The notes beneath the pieces are model-generated. The model worked only from the letters and a program-made list of their open reading frames with translations. It was not told where the DNA came from and did not search any database. Of a DNA stretch of 12,864 nt, positions 7,210 to 12,864 are shown piece after piece. Made by a program: the position numbers and the translations under genes. The stretch is from an uncultured Bacteroides sp. (GTDB lineage: Bacteria > Bacteroidota > Bacteroidia > Bacteroidales > Bacteroidaceae), in NCBI GenBank assembly GCA_905198575.1, contig CAJKDC010000082.1, positions 1-12,864 on the forward strand, read 5' to 3'. The stretch's first letter is position 1; every line of letters starts with the position of its first letter.

Positions 7210-7217
7210 CAAAAGTA
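7210..7217 (-). promoter_or_regulatory. -7 element of the ispE promoter
   Basis: On the minus strand this reads TACTTTTG, a full TAnnTTTG match, 26 bp before the ispE ATG at 7183. No clear TTTG stands 19-21 bp upstream, so the -33 half is weak. The predicted transcript starts near 7203 with a leader of about 20 nt. Confidence 0.5.
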
Positions 7218-7236
7218 GCGTTTTTTTTGAAGACTG

Positions 7237-7268
7237 TTGTGCTTTTCGGCGAATAATCCGTACTTTTG
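7237..7268 (+). promoter_or_regulatory. Promoter of dnaB
   Basis: TTG (7237-7239) and TACTTTTG (7261-7268) are separated by 21 bp and match the Bacteroides consensus. Transcription would start near 7275, only about 13 nt before the dnaB ATG. The -7 octamer is identical to the one used by divergent ispE on the other strand. Confidence 0.6.
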
Positions 7269-7287
7269 TGTAATAAAACAATTATAA

Positions 7288-8853
7288 ATGCCCGAAACGA
7301 GAAAATACCCACGTAGCACGCAGCAGTCTAGAGCAAAGAAGACCGACGAATACGGTCATTTGCAGCCTCAGGCTCCCGAACTGGAGGAGGCTGTGCTGGG
7401 TGCATTGATGATTGAGAAGGATGCCTATTCGCTGGTCAGCGAGATATTGCGTCCCGAATCTTTTTACGAATACCGTCACCAGCTGATTTATGCGGCCATT
7501 ACTGATTTGGCCATTCAGCAGAAACCTATCGATATTCTTACGGTTACCGAGCAGCTTCGCAGTAAAGGTACGCTGGAGGAGGCCGGAGGACCGTTTTATG
7601 TGACGCAGCTGAGTGGTCGTGTGGCATCGTCTGCCCATATAGAATACCATGCGCGTATTATTGCCCAGAAGTTTCTGGCACGTGAGCTGATTACGTTTAC
7701 CAGCAATATCCAGAGCAAGGCTTTCGATGAAACGCAGGATGTAGACGACCTGATGCAGGAGGCCGAAGGTAAGCTGTTCGAGATTTCGCAGCAGAATATG
7801 AAAAAGGATTATACGCAGATTAATCCGGTTATCCAGGAGGCGTATAACATGTTGCAGAAAGCGGCGGCCCGAACCGACGGTTTGAGCGGACTGGAAAGTG
7901 GTTTCCATCAGTTGGACAAAATGACTTCCGGCTGGCAGAACTCCGACTTGATTATCATTGCTGCCCGTCCTGCCATGGGTAAAACGGCTTTCGTGCTTTC
8001 CATGGCGAAGAATATTGCCGTGAACAACCGGGTGCCGGTGGCTTTGTTCTCGTTGGAAATGAGTAACGTGCAGTTGGTAAACCGTCTGATTGTCAACGTG
8101 TGCGAAATCCCGGGTGAAAAGATTAAAAGCGGTCAGCTGGCGCCTTATGAGTGGGGACAGCTGGACTATAAGATAAAGGAGCTGTATGATGCACCGCTTT
8201 ATGTGGACGATACGCCTTCGCTTTCGGTGTTCGAATTGCGAACCAAGGCACGCCGTCTGGTGCGCGAACACGATGTGAAGCTGATTATCATCGACTACTT
8301 GCAGCTGATGAATGCCAGCGGTATGTCGTTCGGCAGCCGTCAGGAAGAGGTCAGTACCATTTCGCGTTCGTTGAAAGGGTTGGCCAAGGAGTTGAACATT
8401 CCGATTATCGCCCTGAGTCAGTTGAACCGTGGTGTGGAGAGCCGTGAGGGTGTAGACGGTAAGCGTCCACAGCTGAGTGACCTCCGTGAGTCGGGAGCCA
8501 TCGAACAGGATGCCGATATGGTGTGTTTCATCCACCGTCCGGAGTATTATAAAATTTATACCGACGACCGTGGTAACGACTTGAGGGGTATGGCCGAGAT
8601 TATCATTGCCAAGCACCGTAACGGTGCGGTGGGCGATGTGCTGCTGCGCTTCCGTGCAGAGTACGCACGTTTCCAGAATCCGGATGACGACTTGATTGTG
8701 CCTATGCCCGGCGAGGAACCCAAGACTTTCCGCTCGTCTATCAGCAAGGGGAATGTATCGGCTGCCGTTCCGCCACCTCCTGTGCCTCAGGAAGTGGCTG
8801 CTATGGATAATCCTTTCGGAGGTCCTATGCCGGAGGGACCACTGCCTTTCTGA
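7288..8853 (+). CDS. dnaB: Replicative DNA helicase DnaB
   Basis: DnaB is the hexameric ring helicase that unwinds DNA at the replication fork, moving 5' to 3' on the lagging strand and recruiting primase. The N-terminal DnaB domain is at about 27-130 (PQAPELEEAVLGALMIEKDA), a linker follows, and the RecA-like motor is at about 198-470. Walker A is ARPAMGKTA (226-234) with Lys232; Walker B is LIIIDYLQL (332-340) with Asp336; SQLNRGVESR (377-386) and DLRESGAIEQDADMV (398-412) are family motifs. No intein interrupts the motor. The tail after about residue 470 is Pro-rich (PPPPVP at 495-500) and ends PEGPLPF. The 521-residue length fits Bacteroidota DnaB. It is transcribed divergently from ispE. 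The stop TGA is followed at once by an in-frame TAA. Confidence 0.98.
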   Translation: MPETRKYPRSTQQSRAKKTDEYGHLQPQAPELEEAVLGALMIEKDAYSLVSEILRPESFYEYRHQLIYAAITDLAIQQKPIDILTVTEQLRSKGTLEEAGGPFYVTQLSGRVASSAHIEYHARIIAQKFLARELITFTSNIQSKAFDETQDVDDLMQEAEGKLFEISQQNMKKDYTQINPVIQEAYNMLQKAAARTDGLSGLESGFHQLDKMTSGWQNSDLIIIAARPAMGKTAFVLSMAKNIAVNNRVPVALFSLEMSNVQLVNRLIVNVCEIPGEKIKSGQLAPYEWGQLDYKIKELYDAPLYVDDTPSLSVFELRTKARRLVREHDVKLIIIDYLQLMNASGMSFGSRQEEVSTISRSLKGLAKELNIPIIALSQLNRGVESREGVDGKRPQLSDLRESGAIEQDADMVCFIHRPEYYKIYTDDRGNDLRGMAEIIIAKHRNGAVGDVLLRFRAEYARFQNPDDDLIVPMPGEEPKTFRSSISKGNVSAAVPPPPVPQEVAAMDNPFGGPMPEGPLPF

Positions 8854-8896
8854 TAAAAAAGCATTAAAGGTCAACGGGTAAACCAAATATTTGTAT

Positions 8897-8904
8897 TAAA
8901 TTTG
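8897..8904 (+). promoter_or_regulatory. -7 element of the pheT promoter
   Basis: TAAATTTG matches TAnnTTTG and lies 34 bp before the pheT ATG. No good TTG is found 19-21 bp upstream, so this promoter is less certain than that of dnaB. No terminator is visible between dnaB and pheT, so read-through is also possible. Confidence 0.4.
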
Positions 8905-8938
8905 CACAACTTTTCAGAATATATAAAACATTACATAT

Positions 8939-11401
8939 ATGAATATTTCTTATAACTGGCTGAAAGAATATGTCAACTTTGACTTGACTCCCGATGAAGT
9001 GGCAGCCGCACTTACCTCCATTGGTTTGGAAACAGGTGGGGTAGAAGAAGTTCAGACGATTAAAGGCGGTCTGGAAGGATTGGTGATTGGCGAGGTGCTT
9101 ACTTGCGAACCTCATCCTAATTCGGACCACATGCATATAACTACCGTCAACTTGGGACAGGGTGAGCCTGTACAGATTGTATGCGGTGCTGCAAACGTGG
9201 CTGCAGGACAGAAAGTGGTTGTCGCTACGCTGGGCACTAAGCTGTACGATGGCGACGAGTGCTTTACCATCAAGAAATCTAAGTTGCGTGGCGTTGAGTC
9301 TAACGGTATGATTTGTGCCGAAGACGAAATCGGTATCGGTACCAGTCACGAAGGTATTATTGTTTTGCCGCAGGATGTAGTTCCCGGGACATTGGCAAAA
9401 GATTATTATAACATCAAGAGTGACTATGTACTCGAAGTCGACATTACACCGAACCGCTCGGATGCTTGCTCGCATTACGGTGTGGCTCGCGACTTGTATG
9501 CTTGGTTGCTGCAGAACGGTCATCAGGCAGAACTGAAACGTCCGTCTGTTGAGGCTTTCCAGGTAGACAATCACGATATGGATATCGATGTAGTGGTTGA
9601 AAATACGGAAGCTTGTCCGCGTTATGCCGGTGTGGCTATCAAAGGTGTTACCGTGAAGGAAAGTCCGGAATGGTTGCAGAATAAGCTGCGTCTTATCGGT
9701 GTCCGTCCTATCAATAATATTGTCGATATTACCAATTATATCTTGCATGCATACGGTCAGCCGATGCACTGCTTCGATGCCGATAAGATTAAAGGTGGCA
9801 AAATTGTGGTGAAGACAGTGGCCGAAGGTACTAAGTTTGTGACTTTGGATGAGGTAGAACGTACGCTGTCTGACAAGGACCTGATGATTTGCAATACCGA
9901 AGAACCGATGTGTATTGCCGGTGTATTCGGTGGATTGGATTCGGGTACTACCGAAACTACCAAGGATGTATTCCTGGAAAGTGCTTACTTCCATCCTACT
10001 TGGGTGCGCAAGACGGCTCGTCGTCACGGATTGAGCACAGATTCTTCTTTCCGTTTCGAACGTGGTATCGATCCGAATGGTACTATCTATGCGCTGAAAG
10101 AGGCTGCTTTGCTGGTTAAGGAATTGGCTGGCGGTGAAATCGCATCCGAAATTAAGGATAATTATCCGACTCCTATCGCTGATTTCCCGGTAGAACTTTC
10201 TTATCAGTATGTACACGATTTGATTGGTAAGACAATTCCGGTAGAAACTATCAAGAATATTGTGAAGAGCTTGGAAATGCAGATTGTGTCTGAAACTGAA
10301 ACAGGACTTTCATTGTTGGTTCCGGCTTACCGCGTGGATGTACAGCGTCCTTGTGATGTGGTTGAAGATATCTTGCGTATTTATGGATATAACAATGTAG
10401 AGATTCCTACTACACTGAAATCAAGCCTTACTACCAAGGGTGATGTCGACAAGTCTGTGAAGTTGCAGAATCTGATTTCGGAACAGCTGGTGGGTTGTGG
10501 TTTCAACGAAATCCTGAATAACTCACTGACGGCTGCTGCTTACTACGATGGCTTGGAAAGCTTCAAGAGTGAAAATCTGGTGCGCCTGATGAACCCGCTG
10601 AGCAATGACTTGAATGTAATGCGCCAGTCGTTGCTGTTCGGTGGTCTGGAAAGCATCCAGCACAATGCGAACCGTAAAAATGCTGACTTGAAATTCTTCG
10701 AGTTTGGTAACTGCTATCATTTCCATGCCGAAAACAAGAATCCGGATAAGGTGCTGGCTGCTTATTCAGAGGAGTTGCACTTGGGCTTGTGGCTTACTGG
10801 TAAGCGTGTAAGCAACTCATGGGCTCATGCTGATGAAAACATTTCTGTTTACGAGCTGAAAGCGTATGTGCTGAATATCTTTACTCGTCTGGGTGTAAAC
10901 TTCGGTAATCTGGTATTTGGAAATCTTACTAGCGATATTTATTCGGTTGCACTGAGTGTACATACTCGTGGCGGTAAATTGTTTGCAACATTCGGTGTGG
11001 TAAGCAAGAAGCTTCAGAAAGCATTCGATATCGACAACGAAGTTTATTATGCAGACATCAACTGGAAAGAGTTGATGAAGGCCATCAAGTCGGCAAAAGT
11101 TAGCTATACGGAAATTTCTAAATTCCCGGCTGTGAAACGTGACTTGGCGTTGCTGATTGATAAGAATGTTCAGTTTGCCGAAATTGAAAAAATCGCTTAC
11201 GAAACTGAAAAGAAATTGCTGAAAGCTGTAGAGTTGTTCGATGTATACGAAGGCAAGAACCTGGAAGCAGGAAAGAAGAGCTACGCGGTAAGCTTCTTGC
11301 TGCAGGATGAGAATGCAACTCTGAACGACAAGCAGATTGATAAATTCATGCAGAAACTGATTGCCAACCTGCAGAATAAGTTGGGTGCAGTATTGCGATA
11401 A
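8939..11401 (+). CDS. pheT: Phenylalanine--tRNA ligase beta subunit
   Basis: PheT is the beta chain of the alpha2-beta2 enzyme that charges tRNA-Phe. It carries the editing site that removes mischarged tyrosine, while the catalytic site is in PheS. The 820 residues match the normal length. Domain order is a start module (MNISYNWLKEYV), an OB-fold tRNA-binding domain (about 40-150, with CEPHPNSDHMHITTV), the B3/B4 editing domain (about 215-390, including GVRPINNIVDITNY), the B5 DNA-binding-like domain (about 405-485), the synthetase-like core (about 490-700) and the C-terminal anticodon-binding FDX-ACB domain (about 722-819, with FPAVKRDLALLID). No pheS is adjacent. It is followed after 46 bp by the yebC family gene. 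Frequent GGT and CGT codons fit a highly expressed gene. Confidence 0.98.
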   Translation: MNISYNWLKEYVNFDLTPDEVAAALTSIGLETGGVEEVQTIKGGLEGLVIGEVLTCEPHPNSDHMHITTVNLGQGEPVQIVCGAANVAAGQKVVVATLGTKLYDGDECFTIKKSKLRGVESNGMICAEDEIGIGTSHEGIIVLPQDVVPGTLAKDYYNIKSDYVLEVDITPNRSDACSHYGVARDLYAWLLQNGHQAELKRPSVEAFQVDNHDMDIDVVVENTEACPRYAGVAIKGVTVKESPEWLQNKLRLIGVRPINNIVDITNYILHAYGQPMHCFDADKIKGGKIVVKTVAEGTKFVTLDEVERTLSDKDLMICNTEEPMCIAGVFGGLDSGTTETTKDVFLESAYFHPTWVRKTARRHGLSTDSSFRFERGIDPNGTIYALKEAALLVKELAGGEIASEIKDNYPTPIADFPVELSYQYVHDLIGKTIPVETIKNIVKSLEMQIVSETETGLSLLVPAYRVDVQRPCDVVEDILRIYGYNNVEIPTTLKSSLTTKGDVDKSVKLQNLISEQLVGCGFNEILNNSLTAAAYYDGLESFKSENLVRLMNPLSNDLNVMRQSLLFGGLESIQHNANRKNADLKFFEFGNCYHFHAENKNPDKVLAAYSEELHLGLWLTGKRVSNSWAHADENISVYELKAYVLNIFTRLGVNFGNLVFGNLTSDIYSVALSVHTRGGKLFATFGVVSKKLQKAFDIDNEVYYADINWKELMKAIKSAKVSYTEISKFPAVKRDLALLIDKNVQFAEIEKIAYETEKKLLKAVELFDVYEGKNLEAGKKSYAVSFLLQDENATLNDKQIDKFMQKLIANLQNKLGAVLR

Positions 11402-11447
11402 ACAGTAGATAAATAAGTTTTAAACAACAATTAAAATATAAAATCCA

Positions 11448-12182
11448 ATGGGAAGAGCATTTGAATATAGAAAAGCTACAAAACTGAAAAGATGGGGTCA
11501 CATGGCTAAGACCTTTACACGTCTGGGTAAACAAATCGCTATCGCTGTTAAAGCTGGTGGTCCGGAACCGGAAAATAACCCTACTTTGCGTTCGGTAATC
11601 GCTACTTGTAAGCGTGAAAACATGCCGAAGGACAACATCGAACGGGCTATCAAAAATGCTATGGGTAAGGACCAGAGCGACTACAAGAGCATGACTTACG
11701 AAGGATACGGTCCTCACGGAATCGCAGTGTTTGTGGATACACTGACAGACAATACTACTCGTACAGTAGCTGACGTTCGTTCTGTATTCAACAAGTTTGG
11801 CGGTAACTTGGGTACAACTGGTTCTTTGGCATTCTTGTTCGACCATAAGTGTATTTTTACTTTCAAGAAGAAAGAAGGTCTGGATATGGAAGAGCTGATT
11901 CTCGACTTGATTGACTACAACGTAGAAGATGAGTTCGATGAAGATCCGGAAGAAGGTACTATTACTATCTACGGTGATCCGAAAAGTTATGCTGCTATCC
12001 AGAAACACTTGGAAGAATGTGGCTTTGAAGATGTAGGTGGTGACTTTACTTACATTCCTAATGACTTGAAAGATGTTACACCTGAACAGCGTGAAACTAT
12101 TGACAAGATGATTGAACGTCTGGAAGAGTTTGATGATGTTCAGACTGTATACACTAATATGAAACCTGCAGAAGAGGAATAA
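11448..12182 (+). CDS. YebC/PmpR family protein
   Basis: The 244-residue protein belongs to the YebC/PmpR/TACO1 family. Members were first described as DNA-binding regulators; more recent work points to a role in translation, helping ribosomes through proline-rich stretches. The N-terminus is a divergent form of the usual motif: MGRAFEYRKATKLKRWGHMAKTF is recognisable in layout, but lacks the common AGHSKWANIKHRK. It is followed by the conserved FTRLGKQIAIAVKAGG (22-38), NPTLRSVIATCKRENMPKDN, and EGYGPHGIAVFVD, and by an acidic C-terminal region. The length is typical. It sits 46 bp after pheT and 8 bp before the TSCPD gene and is probably co-transcribed with both; TTG (11393-11395) and TAAGTTTT (11414-11421) are a weak internal promoter candidate. 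Whether this version acts on DNA or ribosomes is not decided by the sequence. Confidence 0.92.
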   Translation: MGRAFEYRKATKLKRWGHMAKTFTRLGKQIAIAVKAGGPEPENNPTLRSVIATCKRENMPKDNIERAIKNAMGKDQSDYKSMTYEGYGPHGIAVFVDTLTDNTTRTVADVRSVFNKFGGNLGTTGSLAFLFDHKCIFTFKKKEGLDMEELILDLIDYNVEDEFDEDPEEGTITIYGDPKSYAAIQKHLEECGFEDVGGDFTYIPNDLKDVTPEQRETIDKMIERLEEFDDVQTVYTNMKPAEEE

Positions 12183-12190
12183 GCCGATTT

Positions 12191-12436
12191 ATGAAGGTTT
12201 GTTATAAAACGCAAGGAACATGCAGTAGCCTGATTGAGGTGGAAGTAGAGAATGGTATTGTGACGGATATTCACTTTATGGGTGGCTGTAACGGAAATCT
12301 TCAGGGAATATCTTCCTTGGTGAAAGGAATGGCTGTGGATGAAATTATTGCGCGTTTGGAAGGCATTCGTTGTGGTTCACGTCCTACTTCATGTCCTGAT
12401 CAGTTATGTAAAGCATTGCGTTCATTGCAGAGCTAA
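12191..12436 (+). CDS. TSCPD domain protein (TIGR03905-type)
   Basis: This 81-residue protein consists of one TSCPD domain, named after the motif found here as PTSCPDQLCKAL (65-76). The same domain occurs at the C-terminus of B12-dependent ribonucleotide reductases, where its cysteines are thought to help re-reduce the active site. Free-standing copies form a conserved family without a settled function. Six cysteines are present (4, 11, 33, 61, 68, 73), together with the glycine-rich FMGGCNGNLQGI (29-40). Redox or metal-binding activity is a family-level inference. It starts 8 bp after the yebC family stop, so it is the last gene of the pheT operon, and a strong terminator follows 24 bp after its stop. 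Confidence 0.9.
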   Translation: MKVCYKTQGTCSSLIEVEVENGIVTDIHFMGGCNGNLQGISSLVKGMAVDEIIARLEGIRCGSRPTSCPDQLCKALRSLQS

Positions 12437-12460
12437 TTTTTTTCAGAAAAAGTATATGGA

Positions 12461-12497
12461 AATCCTGTAGATAGTTTTCTGTCTGCAGGATTTTTTT
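12461..12497 (+). terminator. Intrinsic terminator of the pheT operon
   Basis: AATCCTGTAGATAG (12461-12474) pairs with CTGTCTGCAGGATT (12479-12492) as a 14-bp stem with two G:U pairs and a TTTT loop, followed directly by five more T. It is placed just after the TSCPD gene and fits a rho-independent terminator. Confidence 0.9.
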
Positions 12498-12580
12498 GTT
12501 ATTCATGATGAGCTTGTTTGGATTTAGTTTCTGAAATTCGTATGGAGTGATATCAAATTAAAGGTTATTGTTGTGATATA

Positions 12581-12627
12581 AAATAGTAAAGGCTATTTCC
12601 TGGGGTGAGGAAATAGCCTTTCTATTT
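12581..12627. terminator. Long hairpin, probable bidirectional terminator
   Basis: AAAGGCTATTTCC (12588-12600) pairs perfectly with GGAAATAGCCTTT (12609-12621) around an 8-nt loop. After a single bulged T, AAATAG (12581-12586) pairs with CTATTT (12622-12627), making 19 pairs in all. Both sides are T-rich in their own direction. It may end a gene arriving from the right, or act as an attenuator in a leader. Confidence 0.6.
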
Positions 12628-12632
12628 TCTAA

Positions 12633-12650
12633 AGGTAAACGCTTTTACCT
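12633..12650. repeat. Small hairpin AGGTAAA/TTTACCT
   Basis: AGGTAAA (12633-12639) and TTTACCT (12644-12650) form a 7-bp stem with a CGCT loop, five bases after the long hairpin. CCTCCTT at 12648-12654 resembles the anti-Shine-Dalgarno end of 16S rRNA. No function can be assigned. Confidence 0.35.
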
Positions 12651-12704
12651 CCTTAGTACATACTTTCACAAGCTAATACTAACTACTAATCTTAATCTAT
12701 TACT

Positions 12705-12752
12705 ATGAAAAACACTACAAATAAACAAAAAATATTTGAGAGTTGTTCATAA
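12705..12752 (+). other. Possible 15-codon leader frame
   Basis: ATG at 12705 opens a frame reading MKNTTNKQKIFESCS before TAA. The start is preceded by a C/T/A-rich stretch made of CTAAT/CTAAC-like units (12672-12700) of the kind seen before Bacteroides starts. It is too short to judge by codon use. It may be a leader peptide or the start of a decayed gene, or chance. Confidence 0.15.
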
Positions 12753-12831
12753 TAAAGGAATATAAATTCATTGTATAACATCTATTAACTATAGTGGCTT
12801 TTTGTAACTATTCTATTTTCCGCCACGACAA

Positions 12832-12860
12832 TTTTATCGGCTGTTTTTCAGCCGATAAAA
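12832..12860. terminator. Perfect 12-bp hairpin at the window edge
   Basis: TTTTATCGGCTG (12832-12843) and CAGCCGATAAAA (12849-12860) are perfect inverted copies with a TTTTT loop. No T tract follows on either strand beyond the stem itself, so a terminator role is likely but not certain; a protein-binding palindrome is the alternative. Confidence 0.5.
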
Positions 12861-12864
12861 TAAA

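Larger units (their letters stand above)
12498..12864. other. Hairpin-rich non-coding region at the right edge
   Basis: No convincing gene is present. The region holds a long hairpin (12581-12627), a small one (12633-12650), a T/A/C-rich stretch leading to a 15-codon frame (12705-12752) and a perfect 12-bp hairpin at the end (12832-12860). No TAnnTTTG element is a full match. It could be the leader of a gene that lies beyond the window, or a string of terminators. Confidence 0.5.

Noticed and set aside
7282..8886. 534-codon open frame on the minus strand
   Set aside because: It lies exactly opposite dnaB, which is unmistakable. Its translation is rich in His, Gln, Arg and Thr with no recognisable domain, as expected for the shadow of a gene with strong codon bias.
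8864..10216. 450-codon open frame on the minus strand
   Set aside because: It is antisense to the well-defined pheT gene and has no family features. It is a shadow of codon bias.
4620..12843. TTTTATCGGC shared by 4620-4629 and 12832-12841
   Set aside because: Only about ten bases match and the contexts differ (no hairpin at 4620), so chance is enough to explain it.

Overview
The window looks like chromosomal core sequence from a gut Bacteroidales bacterium, probably Bacteroides or Phocaeicola. Two things support this. Promoters match the Bacteroides form (TAnnTTTG at -7 with TTG/TTTG about 20 bp upstream) rather than the E. coli form, and starts lack strong Shine-Dalgarno sequences. The encoded proteins (PspC-domain protein with a long periplasmic tail, divergent YebC, free-standing TSCPD protein) also have a Bacteroidota look. 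There is no tRNA, rRNA, insertion sequence, prophage or CRISPR array.

Layout. 60-1499 (-): an MBOAT membrane O-acyltransferase with a clear promoter at 1606-1637. 1500-1951: a 452-bp intergenic region holding two divergent promoters, an inverted repeat over the PadR promoter, and a start-less open frame that may be a gene fossil. 1952-3942 (+): a PadR repressor and a PspC-domain membrane protein, coupled by an ATGA overlap. 4005-4035: a bidirectional terminator. 4065-4583 (-): an exported Spy/CpxP-like protein with a cysteine cluster. 4717-7183 (-): ispE followed 4 bp later by an RluA-type pseudouridine synthase with a large N-terminal extension. 7288-8853 (+): dnaB, divergent from ispE. 8939-12436 (+): pheT, a yebC family gene and a TSCPD gene, ending in a strong intrinsic terminator. 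12437-12864: hairpin-rich sequence with no convincing gene.

Most genes are housekeeping: replication (DnaB), tRNA charging (PheT), a translation or transcription factor (YebC), isoprenoid precursors (IspE) and RNA modification (RluA type). The PadR-PspC pair looks like a self-regulated membrane-stress module, and the Spy-like protein may also act in the envelope. MBOAT and ispE have a -7 octamer identical to that of dnaB (TACTTTTG).

I found no clear-cut undescribed system. The best leads are the N-terminal domain of the pseudouridine synthase, with a Cys arrangement that loosely recalls the deaminase fold; the PadR operator and its membrane-protein partner; the Cys-rich Spy-like protein; and the possible fossil at 1681-1875.
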